A stretch of 64,000 bases of DNA from Polyangiaceae bacterium (GCA_013214025.1 JABSRN010000007.1:150393-214392), one strand, 5' to 3'. Shown: positions 17,416 through 26,529, counted from the first letter of the stretch. A program made the numbers and translations. Notes: generated by a model from the letters alone, not told the origin.

Positions 17416-18033
17416 ATGAGCGAGTCCAAAAGCGCAAACGAAGTCGAAGACAACTGGGACGAAGAGGAAGCCACCGAAGAAAGTGGTTCCGAGGAAAGCA
17501 ACACCGAAGAGGGCGCTTCAGAGCGGGATGCTGCCCAAGGGGACGCCGAAGAGCACTACAGTACGGACGACGAGCGTTCGCTGAGTGCCCACGAGTTCCT
17601 CACCGAAGTAATCGATCAGATGGAGATGGACTGCGACGTCCAGCTCCGCCGACCGAGCGAAGAACAGTCCTCCGACATCCGCCTGGAAATCAGCGGGCCC
17701 GATGCCGGCCGAATCATTGGCAAACGGGGACAAGTACTGAGCGCCCTTCAATTCCTCTGCAACCGAGCGCAGAATCGACCCGGCGAGGAACGCCGCTACA
17801 TTACGGTGGACGCCGAAGGCTACCGCAGCCGTCGCGACGACTCCTTGGCCACCATGGCGCGCCGCCTCGGCAAAAAAGCCGTCACCGACGGCAAGATCAT
17901 CACTTTTGAGCCGATGAATCCCCGTGACCGCCGGGTCGTGCACCTAGCCCTCGCCAAGTTCGAAGGCGTGATCACCAAGAGTGAAGGCGACGGCGACGAT
18001 CGCCGCGTGCAGATCATTCCCGTCAAACGCTAG
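17416..18033 (+). CDS. jag: Jag/KhpB RNA-binding protein (KH and R3H domains)
   Basis: A 205-residue protein with a very acidic N-terminal 55 residues, a KH domain (GRIIGKRGQVLSALQFL, about residues 95-150) and a C-terminal R3H domain (RRVVHLALAKFEGVITKSEG). KhpB-type proteins bind RNA, often with KhpA, and affect cell-wall synthesis and division. An AAAGG at 17402-17406 precedes ATG 17416. The usual Jag-N domain seems to be replaced by the acidic tail. It is the last gene of the run and is followed by a hairpin. Confidence 0.93.
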   Translation: MSESKSANEVEDNWDEEEATEESGSEESNTEEGASERDAAQGDAEEHYSTDDERSLSAHEFLTEVIDQMEMDCDVQLRRPSEEQSSDIRLEISGPDAGRIIGKRGQVLSALQFLCNRAQNRPGEERRYITVDAEGYRSRRDDSLATMARRLGKKAVTDGKIITFEPMNPRDRRVVHLALAKFEGVITKSEGDGDDRRVQIIPVKR

Positions 18034-18038
18034 GGCAT

Positions 18039-18075
18039 TGTCCGCCCCTGCACTGGAGTGGGCGGACACATCGTT
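18039..18075 (+). terminator. terminator-like hairpin after jag
   Basis: Nine-base perfect stem TGTCCGCCC (18039-18047) with GGGCGGACA (18060-18068), five bases after the jag stop, followed by CATCGTTTT. The T-run is offset, so termination strength is uncertain. Confidence 0.6.
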
Positions 18076-18421
18076 TTCGCAGGTTCCCTGGGGTGCCGAT
18101 GCAACCCAGGCCGATGCAACCCAGGTGCTGCACCCTTGCCGATCTGGCTGTTGGCGCCACTGTTGACCCGCCTTCACGTGCGAGAGCCGGTCCCAATGCG
18201 TAAAAGCGCGGGTTGTGCGACTCTGCCCGTACGGAAACCTTCCCTCTCCGCCCGAATAAGCGCGCGAATCGGGCGATTCGACCGGCTAGATGAGGGTTTT
18301 GGGCGAAATGGTCCCCTTCTCGCGCGAGCTGTAGAACACTTCTGGCGGGAGATGCGTCTAGCTCCCTGAGTGGAGTCCCGAAGCGGACACCCTCTGCACT
18401 CTTGCACACGAAGGACAGCTC
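18069..18421. other. intergenic region between jag and the LpoB-like gene
   Basis: No coding region is supported. It holds a perfect 15-base tandem duplication (CCGATGCAACCCAGG at 18096-18110 and 18111-18125) and a short CGAATC/GATTCG hairpin near 18270. The promoter of the LpoB-like gene must be here but no clear -35/-10 pair stands out. Confidence 0.6.
18096..18125. repeat. 15-bp perfect tandem duplication
   Basis: CCGATGCAACCCAGG appears twice in direct succession in the gap after jag, with no mismatch. Confidence 0.95.
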
Positions 18422-19018
18422 ATGCTCCGACAACGTCTCTCACTGGCACTCCTCATCACCGTCACCGCTTTGAGTACGGGTTGCGGCCCCTCAGTCGTAC
18501 GCGGCTCCGACGTGGAGGGCTTGGATGACGAAGCTTTCGGGACGGGTCTCGACCGCCGAGATCTCGAGACGATGTTGAACAAGAACATGAAAGCCATGCA
18601 GTCGTCGGCCGTCATCGCTCGTTGGCAAAAGGAGGAGCGCCCCGCTCTCGCCGTACTTCGCATTCGCAATGAGACTAGCGAACACATCGACAGCGCGCTG
18701 CAAGCCATGATCAGCGACATCGAGACCATCATGATCAACGCCGGCCACGTTCGCGTGATCAGCCAAGAGAGCCAGCCCGGCCTTGTCGAAGAGGTGCGGC
18801 GGCAACACTCCGGCGCCTTCGATCCCTCCCAGGTTTCCAAATGGGGCAAACAAGTTGGCGCCCGCTACTTCATCACCGGCAAGGTCTTCTCCGTCGATGA
18901 ACGTAAAGAGGACGAACGCCGGGTTCAGTACTTCCTGTTCATGCAAGTCTTGGATGCGGAAACTGGAGATATCTTGTTTCAGAACAAGACCAGTGTGACC
19001 AAAGCTATCGTCAACTAA
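18422..19018 (+). CDS. LpoB-like penicillin-binding-protein activator lipoprotein
   Basis: A 198-residue lipoprotein with lipobox LSTGC at about residue 21. The body (RPALAVLRIRNETSEHID, ARYFITGKVFSVDERKED, LDAETGDILFQNKTS) matches the LpoB/PF13036 family, outer-membrane lipoproteins that activate peptidoglycan synthase PBP1b in enterobacteria. In other phyla the partner may differ. It is followed 22 bases later by the COG3014-like lipoprotein gene, a pairing that suggests one transcript. ATG 18422 is the natural start. Confidence 0.85.
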   Translation: MLRQRLSLALLITVTALSTGCGPSVVRGSDVEGLDDEAFGTGLDRRDLETMLNKNMKAMQSSAVIARWQKEERPALAVLRIRNETSEHIDSALQAMISDIETIMINAGHVRVISQESQPGLVEEVRRQHSGAFDPSQVSKWGKQVGARYFITGKVFSVDERKEDERRVQYFLFMQVLDAETGDILFQNKTSVTKAIVN

Positions 19019-19040
19019 AGCCGCTACCCCTTTCCTCACG

Positions 19041-20714
19041 GTGCCAGCTCTGCAGTCTCCCTCGCCCTACCGACATTTCGGCGGGCTTGCGCTGATAGCT
19101 CTCGTTAGCTGCGCCTGTTCGGGGCACGCAGCACGAACCGAGGCCGCCCGCAGCGCCCTCGACGCCAGAGACGCCGACGGGGCCATCGCGGCTCTCAATG
19201 AAGAGCTTGACGTCAAGACCGCCGAGGATTTGCCCGACGACGTCAGTGGCGACAACACCCTTTTGTTGCTCGATCGCGCCATGATCTTGCAGCAGATCGG
19301 GAAGCTAAAACTCTCGAGCCGCGATCTCGAGATCGCCGACAAACAAATCGAACTGCTCGATCTCTCGTCTAGCGCCGCGGACGATATCGGAAAATACATC
19401 TTCTCCGACGACACCGGTCCCTACCAGGCACCTGCCTACGAAAAACTTCTGATCAACACGACCAACATCGCCAACTACCTGATGCGCGGCGATTTGAACG
19501 GCGCCCGCATCGAAGCCCGACGGCTCGCGGTGATGCAGAAGTACCTACGAGACCGCGATGATCCCAGCCTGTCCATGAGCGCACCGGGTAGCTACCTGGC
19601 AGGCTTCACCTTCGAACGCAGCAACGAACCCCAAGAGGCCCTGCGCTTCTACGACGAAGCCCTACAGTTTGTACCCTTCGCTAGCCTTGAAGAGCCGGTG
19701 AAACGCCTCAGCCAACGAGCCTCCTATCGCTCCCCGCGGATCAACAAGATCCTCGGTATCCCCACACCTGCCGCCAAAAAGCCGGAGAAAGGCTCCCAGA
19801 CAGCTACCAAAGGCTCCACGCCCCCATCACCCCAGGCTACGAAAAACAGCAGCTCCAAGGCACGGCCCGCCGATCCACCAAAGAACACGGCGTCCAAGAA
19901 CACGGCGTCCAAAGGCTCCTCCTCTGATTCTTCTGCCGGTACGGCGTCTGGGACGAAAAAGGCATCCGCCGGGTCGACCACCAAACGTTTTACTGACGTG
20001 CAGACAAAACCGGCGACGCCTGGTACGCCCCTCGGGGGCTCAGCAAACCCGAAATCCAACCCGCAGCCGATCACTGGCACGGAACAAGCCGCATCAGCTG
20101 ACGTGCCTCCCGCCGAAGTGTTGGTCATCGTCAACTTCGGACGCGTGCCGGCAAAAAAGGCCGAACGCATCCCCATCGGTCTCGCCCTCACCTATGCGTC
20201 CGGCGCCATCAGTCACCACGACCGACGAAAAGCCAATATGCTGGCAGCCCAGGGTTTAGTCACCTGGATCAACTACCCAAGCTTGGGCAGAGCCCGCGGT
20301 AAATACTCGGTACCGAAATTCTTCGTCAATGGACACCAGCGACGACTCGAAGGGGCTCTGGCCGTGGACCGAGAAGCGGCGCGGGCCTGGGATGCCGCCA
20401 AGGGGCGAATCATCGCGAGCGCGATTACCCGAATGATCGCCCGCCTGGTCGCCGGCGAGGCCACCCGCAGAATCAGCGGTGGCGGCTTGCTTGGCTTCTT
20501 ACTGAGCCTCACGACCCAGGCAACGCTGAGTGCCGCCGACACGCCGGACACCCGTAGCTGGGGCACCCTGCCCGCCCGCATCGCCATCGGGCGTGTCACG
20601 CTGCCACCGGGTACTCACACCATTCAGCTGGGCGCCCGCGGAGCGGAAGATCGGCAGACCCTTACCCTAGAACCCGGTGGTTGGGCGGTGTTGGGACTCA
20701 CGGTCCTGTACTGA
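19041..20714 (+). CDS. COG3014-like lipoprotein with low-complexity linker
   Basis: A 557-residue lipoprotein starting at GTG 19041, with lipobox LVSC at residue 24. The N-terminal 220 residues form TPR-like helices (EEALRFYDEALQF-type repeats, YLMRGDLNGARIEARRLAV) of the COG3014 type. Residues about 240-350 are a Ser/Lys/Thr/Pro-rich linker with a duplicated KNTASKNTASK. A C-terminal domain (350-557) contains glycine-rich hydrophobic stretches and beta strands. COG3014-like genes commonly neighbour LpoB-like genes, as here; function is unknown but probably outer-envelope. Confidence 0.75.
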   Translation: MPALQSPSPYRHFGGLALIALVSCACSGHAARTEAARSALDARDADGAIAALNEELDVKTAEDLPDDVSGDNTLLLLDRAMILQQIGKLKLSSRDLEIADKQIELLDLSSSAADDIGKYIFSDDTGPYQAPAYEKLLINTTNIANYLMRGDLNGARIEARRLAVMQKYLRDRDDPSLSMSAPGSYLAGFTFERSNEPQEALRFYDEALQFVPFASLEEPVKRLSQRASYRSPRINKILGIPTPAAKKPEKGSQTATKGSTPPSPQATKNSSSKARPADPPKNTASKNTASKGSSSDSSAGTASGTKKASAGSTTKRFTDVQTKPATPGTPLGGSANPKSNPQPITGTEQAASADVPPAEVLVIVNFGRVPAKKAERIPIGLALTYASGAISHHDRRKANMLAAQGLVTWINYPSLGRARGKYSVPKFFVNGHQRRLEGALAVDREAARAWDAAKGRIIASAITRMIARLVAGEATRRISGGGLLGFLLSLTTQATLSAADTPDTRSWGTLPARIAIGRVTLPPGTHTIQLGARGAEDRQTLTLEPGGWAVLGLTVLY

Positions 20715-20745
20715 TTGCCGAATGACTCGCTCCCCGTCAGGAGAC

Positions 20746-22722
20746 TCACTCAGATTTTTTGACGTAGCGCCCACCATCGTAGTGGTAGTGCAGCGCCGGC
20801 AGCTCCCTCCACGGTACCGGCAGGGGCTCCAAGCCACCGTAGGGGTGACGATCGACCGGGAAGGGGTAATTTTTCCGGGACCAGCCGATGGCGCGCCCGG
20901 GGTGTAGCTCGATATCGAAGCCGTTGTCGGACTTGGTAAAGCGCAGGGTCGCGATGATCGCGTTCTTGCCCAAGCTGCGACCAGTCTCCGCGGCGAAGAT
21001 CCGCTGGATGCCGCCGCTGCTCACCTTGTAAACGAAGAACGCATGTCGAGAGACCACGTCGCCGCCACGCTTCTTGCTAGCGCGAGCGTGAATGATGCCA
21101 CGAACGATGATCTCCGCCTTGCCGTCACCGGTGATATCCCGAGCCGTCACATCTTTGATGTGAGAGGCCTCTTTTACGCCCATGGTGGTGTAAGCGTAGC
21201 TGTTGCCGTTTTTGTAGCCTTTGCCGAACACAACCAGATCCTTACCGTGCACCAACACCCGTTCGGTTTGCTGGTCAGCAGCGACGTCGGTCACGAAGTC
21301 GAAACTCGCACGGCTCTTACCGAGCCCGCGGTCTTGTCGGTAGAGCCCGTAGACCCGGTCGAGAAGTTCGTCCACCGAGGGCGGGCGCGGAGGCGGCGGC
21401 CCGTCACGCCGACTGGAGCCCGGAGAGCCACCGGTACTGGACGAACTCGATGAGCGCGACGCAGTCATCTTGCGTCGACCTCGCCGGGGACGCGACATCT
21501 TCGGCTGCCAATGTTTGTCGTTCTCGCTTGAAAAGGTATCGCCGTCCCACTCGTAGGTGCGCACCTCGACTTTGGACCAAGGCATGATCGCGGACTTCAT
21601 GCCGGCGGCCTTCGGCTCGTCATAGGTCTTCGGATCCACCCCCGTCACCTTGCCCTGGGACACGATGATGGCCAGCGACTTTCCGGTTTTAATCTGCAGC
21701 TTGTTCTGAATCGACAAGTCCGGGGTGTAAATCCCCAGCTCTTGCTGGAGCGCCACAAAGGGTTCGTCGCTGCCGCTCGGCACACTGAGCACCTGCAGCA
21801 CATCGCGATGGTTAGGCCCCTCAGTGAACTTGAGCCGAAGCACGATCTCTTTGCGGGAGTCGCCGGTCAGCTCCATCAGTTTGAGGCTCTTGACGGCATG
21901 GGCGCTGTCGACCGCCAAGTCACGAAAGAAGAACTGATTGCCGCGGCGATACTGAGAGCCGGCGATCGTGAGGTATTTATCGTAGACCGCCACACTCTCC
22001 CAAGTGCCGCTGCCCGAGACATTCCCAAAGACTTCAAACTTGGGTTCCGCCCGTAGGTTTCGCGCCTGCACCAAACCCGTGTCGATCGCGTACTCCGCGT
22101 CCAGCAATACGCGGGGCATGGCTTTGCCGCGCGATTTGCTAGTGGCGATAATGCCCCGACCCGCGTCCGAGTAACGCAAGGCTCCTCGCAAGCCAACGCG
22201 AACCCATCGCGCATCCGGGAAAGCACGCCACGGGATTGATGCCTCGAAGACGTAGCCACCGCGACTGGGGGCTTCCACAATTTTTGCGCCGGAGATCTTG
22301 CGATCGCCTATCTTGACGGCACCGCCAATGCGGCCCGGCTCGCCCGCGTAGAGCTTCACTTCGTAGGTCTTGTAGCTACCGCTTGCCGTCGGAAAGGCCA
22401 GTACCAAGGAAGCGTAGTCCTCGGAGCCACCGTAACCCCGGGTGCGCACAAATTTTGAGTCTTTTACGTCCATGGCGACGTAGACGTTCTTCTTGTCGAA
22501 GCCGATCATGCCACTGGCACTAGCGCCAGCTCGTCCCTTCATGCGGGAGCTCAGCTTCGTCATGCGCCCGGGCCACTCCCGGAGCATTCCGTCTACCCGA
22601 AGCTTTTTCCCCGCTAAGGGCAATACCTCAACACGACTCTCCCCGGCGAGTGCGGTGCCGGTCAGAGGCGTACCGGCGAGACAAACAAACAGGAGCCCAA
22701 TGACTTGGTGTGCGCGCCGCAT
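20746..22722 (-). CDS. secreted protein with CBM9-like N-terminal domain
   Basis: A 658-residue exported protein with a signal peptide (about residues 1-26). Residues about 30-200 resemble the CBM9/DOMON-type beta sandwich that binds sugars (LRVDGMLREWPG, VYVAMDVKDSKFV, GYVFEASIPWRAFPDARW). The rest is beta-rich with two similar segments (ELTGDSRKEIVLRLKF and DITGDGKAEIIVRGII) reminiscent of FG-GAP/VCBS blades, separated by a Ser/Pro/Arg-rich linker near 410-450. Ligand is unknown. It begins six bases after pspA, so it is probably the third gene of the pspA operon. Confidence 0.7.
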   Translation of the reverse strand: MRRAHQVIGLLFVCLAGTPLTGTALAGESRVEVLPLAGKKLRVDGMLREWPGRMTKLSSRMKGRAGASASGMIGFDKKNVYVAMDVKDSKFVRTRGYGGSEDYASLVLAFPTASGSYKTYEVKLYAGEPGRIGGAVKIGDRKISGAKIVEAPSRGGYVFEASIPWRAFPDARWVRVGLRGALRYSDAGRGIIATSKSRGKAMPRVLLDAEYAIDTGLVQARNLRAEPKFEVFGNVSGSGTWESVAVYDKYLTIAGSQYRRGNQFFFRDLAVDSAHAVKSLKLMELTGDSRKEIVLRLKFTEGPNHRDVLQVLSVPSGSDEPFVALQQELGIYTPDLSIQNKLQIKTGKSLAIIVSQGKVTGVDPKTYDEPKAAGMKSAIMPWSKVEVRTYEWDGDTFSSENDKHWQPKMSRPRRGRRKMTASRSSSSSSTGGSPGSSRRDGPPPPRPPSVDELLDRVYGLYRQDRGLGKSRASFDFVTDVAADQQTERVLVHGKDLVVFGKGYKNGNSYAYTTMGVKEASHIKDVTARDITGDGKAEIIVRGIIHARASKKRGGDVVSRHAFFVYKVSSGGIQRIFAAETGRSLGKNAIIATLRFTKSDNGFDIELHPGRAIGWSRKNYPFPVDRHPYGGLEPLPVPWRELPALHYHYDGGRYVKKSE

Positions 22723-22728
22723 CCCGGT

Positions 22729-23553
22729 TCAGCCTTTGGTGACGAGTGCTCGTTGCTCTTCTGCTTCGAGTTCGGCCAAGGCCGCAGCAAGTTCGTCTTG
22801 TTCGGCGTCATCCAGAGCGTCAGCCGCGGAGCTGGTGTCCACCCGGACCTCGGCTGTGGGTGCGGGGGCTGCCTCGGGGGGGGCCAATCCCATCTTGCGC
22901 TTAAGGGCAGCCAAATCGTCGTCTGCGCCGGCGCTGCCTTCTAGCTCACTAAACTTTCGGGCGAGCACGTCGCCTGCGCCCTCTTCAGCCATCTCCGCTG
23001 AGGCTTCCGCCTGGGCCTCGATGTCGTCAACCTTGGCCTCCATGCGCTCGAAGGCGGCAAAAGCGCTATTGCTCTTCATGCCGCTCATTGTCTCGTGAAT
23101 GGACTGCTGGGCCTCGGCGCGCTTCTTGCGAGCGATGAGCACGGATTTTTTTCGCTTGGCCTCTTCGATCTTGGCGTTCAGAGCGCGCAGAGCGAGCTTG
23201 AGCTGATCGACCGAAGCCTTCTGCTTCTGCCACTGATCACGGTACACTCCGCACAACTCCTGATGCTCTTTCATCCGGAGCAGCGCTTCCTTGGCGAGAT
23301 TGTCGTCCCCCGCCTTCACCGCCAGCATCGCCTTGCGTTCCCACTCGCCAGTGGTCACAGCCTCTCGGTCGAACTGCTTCTGCAGCTTTTTCTCATCCGC
23401 GATGGCCTGAGCCACCTGCCTTTTCGCCTCGCCGAGCTGGGTACCCATATCGAGAATGATCTGCGTGAGCATCTTCTCCGGATCTTCGGCGCCACTGATC
23501 AGGTCGTTAACGTTGGATCGAAGTATTCGAGCGAGTCGTGCAAAGAATCCCAT
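22729..23553 (-). CDS. pspA: PspA/IM30 membrane-stress protein
   Basis: A 274-residue protein, almost entirely helical coiled coil, with the PspA/IM30 N-terminus (MGFFARLARILRSNVNDLIS) and core (EDPEKMLTQIILDM). ESCRT-III-like PspA binds anionic lipids and protects the inner membrane when proton motive force falls. Compared with about 220-residue PspA, this has a 50-residue Ala/Glu-rich C-terminal extension. It lies in a leftward operon between a CesT-like small protein and a CBM9-like secreted protein; no PspF, PspB or PspC is present. An 8-G run occurs inside the extension (22876-22883). Confidence 0.93.
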   Translation of the reverse strand: MGFFARLARILRSNVNDLISGAEDPEKMLTQIILDMGTQLGEAKRQVAQAIADEKKLQKQFDREAVTTGEWERKAMLAVKAGDDNLAKEALLRMKEHQELCGVYRDQWQKQKASVDQLKLALRALNAKIEEAKRKKSVLIARKKRAEAQQSIHETMSGMKSNSAFAAFERMEAKVDDIEAQAEASAEMAEEGAGDVLARKFSELEGSAGADDDLAALKRKMGLAPPEAAPAPTAEVRVDTSSAADALDDAEQDELAAALAELEAEEQRALVTKG

Positions 23554-23610
23554 AACTACTCAGGCGCGGAAACGCGCTTCCTTCCGGGGGCTGTGGCCAC
23601 ACCGGTCAGT

Positions 23611-23667
23611 GCGGCGTAGGCAATTCGGTGGGGCGTAGGCAATTTGATGCGGCGTAGGCAATGCTGC
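23611..23667. repeat. three 19-bp tandem repeats upstream of pspA
   Basis: Core GCGGCGTAGGCAAT starts at 23611, 23630 (GGGGCGTAGGCAAT) and 23649, an exact 19-base period. It fills most of the 120-base gap between the CesT-like gene and pspA on their transcript. Confidence 0.93.
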
Positions 23668-23672
23668 GTCCG

Positions 23673-24071
23673 TCAGATCAACGCGCGTAGCGCGGGTACA
23701 TGTTCAGCGATCGCCAAATCAACGTCGGCAAGCACTGCTTCTAGTTCATTGAGATCCAGGCTCGCCAACTCCAAGGCCGCATTCAGCGTAATACTGTCAC
23801 CCTGGATCCCGTAGGCGGCATGGATGAGATCCGAAGCGTTCAGCTCCAGCAGCCGGCGGAGCAATTTAGCCCCCGCCGCATCCCCCGCGGGTGCCGCCCC
23901 AATCTCCACCTGGACCACCAACACGGGGTCCGCGAGCCGCAGAGCAGCCGGCGGAGCAGCGCCGCCCAGGGCGATCAAGAACGTGCCTTCCGACACCTTT
24001 TCGAATCGCCGACCGAGCCGGACAAGTTGAACTTCCAGTTCCTCGTCGTTCGCAATCATAAGCCCCACCAC
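23673..24071 (-). CDS. small CesT/YbjN-like protein in pspA operon
   Basis: A 132-residue acidic protein (128 if the second ATG at 24059 is used). The pattern of an alpha-beta-beta-beta-alpha-type fold and segments such as GDAAGAKLLRRLLELNAS and LNAALELASLDLNELEAVLADV resembles CesT/YbjN-type secretion-chaperone folds. Comparable small proteins accompany pspA in other bacteria, where they are suspected partners. It is first in the operon, ahead of pspA by a gap filled with 19-bp repeats. The family call is tentative. Confidence 0.6.
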   Translation of the reverse strand: MVGLMIANDEELEVQLVRLGRRFEKVSEGTFLIALGGAAPPAALRLADPVLVVQVEIGAAPAGDAAGAKLLRRLLELNASDLIHAAYGIQGDSITLNAALELASLDLNELEAVLADVDLAIAEHVPALRALI

Positions 24072-24211
24072 AGTACCATGGCTCTGGGGGCCAGCCGCAC
24101 CTCGCGCAAGGTCCAGAATGGGGCCTCCGGTCCATCAATTGACGATTTTTCCCGGCAAAACAGCAATTTCTAGCGTTGACAGTCCCGATCGAGCTTGAGA
24201 GAGTCCGCCGC

Positions 24212-24298
24212 GGAGAGGTGTCCGAGTGGCCGAAGGTGCCTGATTCGAAATCAGGTGTGGGGGCAACCCTACCGTGGGTTCGAATCCCACTCTCTCCG
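24212..24298 (+). tRNA. tRNA-Ser (anticodon CGA)
   Basis: An 87-base class II tRNA. Acceptor stem GGAGAGG (24212-24218) pairs with TCTCTCC (24291-24297), discriminator G at 24298. Anticodon stem CCTGA/TCAGG with loop TTCGAAA gives anticodon CGA (24246-24248). A long variable arm (GTGTGGGGGCAACCCTACC) and T-arm GTGGGTTCGAATCCCAC are present. The CCA end is not encoded (CT follows). A TTGACA at 24176-24181 could be a -35 box, but no matching -10 is obvious. Confidence 0.97.
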
Positions 24299-24367
24299 CT
24301 AGGGTAGACAGGAACAATAGCCAAGCAAGAATCAAATAATTCGAGTTCCTAAACTCAGTAAGTCTTA

Positions 24368-24510
<143 letters not shown>

Positions 24511-24777
24511 CTGTACCTCCAGGGTTCGAGCGTTTTTGGAAAGTTCCAGCAAGCTGGAGCTTTCCAAAAACGCCTACGGTCGAGACGCCCCTGCGGCTCG
24601 TCGCGCCAAAGGCGCGAGTCCATCCCACTCCCCCCAGTCTTTAGCCCAGCCCCACCCCTCGCCCAGACTGGGTTCAGCAACGCACCCTCACGTCCGAAAC
24701 CTACGCCCTCTGCCATAATGCGCGCACCGCATATCTCGTGTGGACGGGGCCAATGAGAAAAACAGAAGCCCCGCGGC
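24511..24777. other. palindrome-rich gap after tRNA-Ser genes
   Basis: No gene is supported between the tRNA-Ser pair and the leftward MFS gene. The first 110 bases hold two further inverted repeats (24530-24573 and the 7-bp stem TCGCGCC/GGCGCGA at 24601-24617). The rest shows nothing recognisable. Confidence 0.7.
24530..24573. repeat. 21-bp inverted repeat with 2-base loop
   Basis: Arms 24530-24550 and 24553-24573 are reverse complements except for one G-U-type mismatch. The element starts GCGTTTTTGG and ends CCAAAAACGC, with loop AA. It lies 20 bases after the 33-bp palindrome and could form a strong hairpin on either strand. Confidence 0.92.
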
Positions 24778-25968
24778 TCAACCAGCATTGAGTGCCGCCG
24801 TTCGATGAGCCCGAAGCCACCACCACGCCGCGAACCCGACCACCGGCATGCTGAGGGCGAGACAACCGAGGGCCCAATGGTTCCCGTGTCGATCAATGGC
24901 GACGCCCACTGCAGGGCCGAGCGCGAGGAACGTCAGCCGAAACACCAAACTGCGAAGGGAGAGGAATCCGGCTCGATCCTCGGAAGGAATTAGACGATTT
25001 TCCGCATGGTGCAGCGCAGGTCCGAACACGCCTCTCATGAGCGTCAAACAGAAATACCAAGCGAATCCGAACATCCCGTAACTCAGCGCAAGCCCCCCGT
25101 AGCCCAGAGCGATGAGGCCCACGCAGGCTAACATCGTGGGCAGGAAACCCAAGCGCTCCGCGATGCGTTCGCTGTAGAGTGACGCGATCGCCACCGTGTA
25201 GTTCGCCACCGCCCACAGCGGACCGATCCACTCCGCTGATAGGCCTGCCTCGGTCGCGTACAGGGGGACAATCCAGACGGGTAGGAATGCCGCCATACCC
25301 AGCACGATGGTGAAGCCGACCACAGCGCTGAGGTGGTGATTGTCCACCACCATATGTCGGACCATCCCGCGAATTTTTTTCCAGTGGCTGGTGGGCGCCG
25401 CGCGCCCCCGAGAGGGCTCCACTAATCGCCACGCGATCGCCAAGTTCAGGAGCCACATGACGGATTGCACGGCGAAGGGCAGCTGTGGCGACGCTAGGTA
25501 GAGCATTCCCGCGACCAGTGCCGCCGTCCCTTCGCAGCTTTGCCCCCAGAATCGAACGCGTCCGTTCCAGCGAGCGAAGCTTTGTTCGTCGTCCATATCC
25601 GAAAGCGACTCGTACATGAGCGCGCTATCGCAGCCTGAGGCCATGGCGATGCCGACTCCCAGAATCGCCTCTGACACGATCACGCCCGGCAGACTGTCAG
25701 AGCAGGAGTAAGCAACCCAGCCGATGAAACTCAAAACGGAAGATACAATCAGCGTGCGCCGATAGCCCATACGATCCGCGACATAGCCCGAGGGGAACTC
25801 GAAAATGGCCATGGTGAAGCCGAAGAATGCTTGAACCAGCATGATCTCCGTCATGCTCAAGCCAACATCGTGTTTCCAGAACAGCGTCATGATGCTGACT
25901 GGAAACAGCGTCATCTGCACCCCATGGAACGCCACGAGGAGGCGCGGGTTGGATTCGACGGAACGCAT
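24778..25968 (-). CDS. MFS transporter
   Basis: A 396-residue integral membrane protein with about twelve hydrophobic helices. The loop between segments 2 and 3 (GYVADRMGYRRTLIV) fits the MFS A-motif GxxxDRxGRR. Substrate cannot be inferred. There is no partner gene; the SRPBCC gene upstream is on the same strand but about 135 bases away. ATG 25968 is the only sensible start. Confidence 0.88.
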   Translation of the reverse strand: MRSVESNPRLLVAFHGVQMTLFPVSIMTLFWKHDVGLSMTEIMLVQAFFGFTMAIFEFPSGYVADRMGYRRTLIVSSVLSFIGWVAYSCSDSLPGVIVSEAILGVGIAMASGCDSALMYESLSDMDDEQSFARWNGRVRFWGQSCEGTAALVAGMLYLASPQLPFAVQSVMWLLNLAIAWRLVEPSRGRAAPTSHWKKIRGMVRHMVVDNHHLSAVVGFTIVLGMAAFLPVWIVPLYATEAGLSAEWIGPLWAVANYTVAIASLYSERIAERLGFLPTMLACVGLIALGYGGLALSYGMFGFAWYFCLTLMRGVFGPALHHAENRLIPSEDRAGFLSLRSLVFRLTFLALGPAVGVAIDRHGNHWALGCLALSMPVVGFAAWWWLRAHRTAALNAG

Positions 25969-26103
25969 GGGAGAAAATCCGGAACGATCGGCGGGGCAGT
26001 CCGCGCCATCAGGGGAGGCGTGCCATACGCGCTTCTGCCAACGGGCGGTAGGCTATCGCTATGCTGTGAACAAAGGGCCTGAAACCGCTCGGTGATGTTC
26101 GAA

Positions 26104-26529
26104 TCAGACGGCCTCAGCCGCGGCCTTGAGTTCGCGGTTGAGCTGGTTGTAGTCGCGAGTCATCGTGGGGACAGCGAGAGCTGCGAACACGTTGGCGATT
26201 CCGGAGAAACGTTCGTAGTGCACAAAGCGCACCCCGCCAGACTCCAGCGGCTCCAGGTGGTAGCCGTGACTCCCCATGAGGATTCCCGGCAAGCCACCGG
26301 TCCATAGGATCTTCGAGCGACCGTCGAACTCAACGAGAGTGACGCCAACCCCCAGGAGGAGCCCCCCCAGACGTAGGCGCAACTTCATGCGACCGCCGAC
26401 ATGCCGCGGGCCATCGAGACCGACAAAAATTTCACTCCAGCGATCCCAGTTCGTGCTGTCGTCAATCAACGCCCAGACTGTTTCCGCTGAGGCGTTGATA
26501 TCAATCTGGGTTTCGACGGCTTGTCCCAT
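26104..26529 (-). CDS. SRPBCC (START/Bet v1-like) family protein
   Basis: A 141-residue protein with the typical polyketide-cyclase/SRPBCC layout: ETQIDINASAETVWALIDD at the N-terminus, WDRWSEIFVG next, and a long C-terminal helix (MTRDYNQLNRELKAAAEA). These proteins enclose a hydrophobic ligand pocket; specific ligand or reaction is unknown. Start ATG 26529 leads straight into the conserved first strand. It is a single-gene unit as far as can be seen. Confidence 0.85.
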   Translation of the reverse strand: MGQAVETQIDINASAETVWALIDDSTNWDRWSEIFVGLDGPRHVGGRMKLRLRLGGLLLGVGVTLVEFDGRSKILWTGGLPGILMGSHGYHLEPLESGGVRFVHYERFSGIANVFAALAVPTMTRDYNQLNRELKAAAEAV

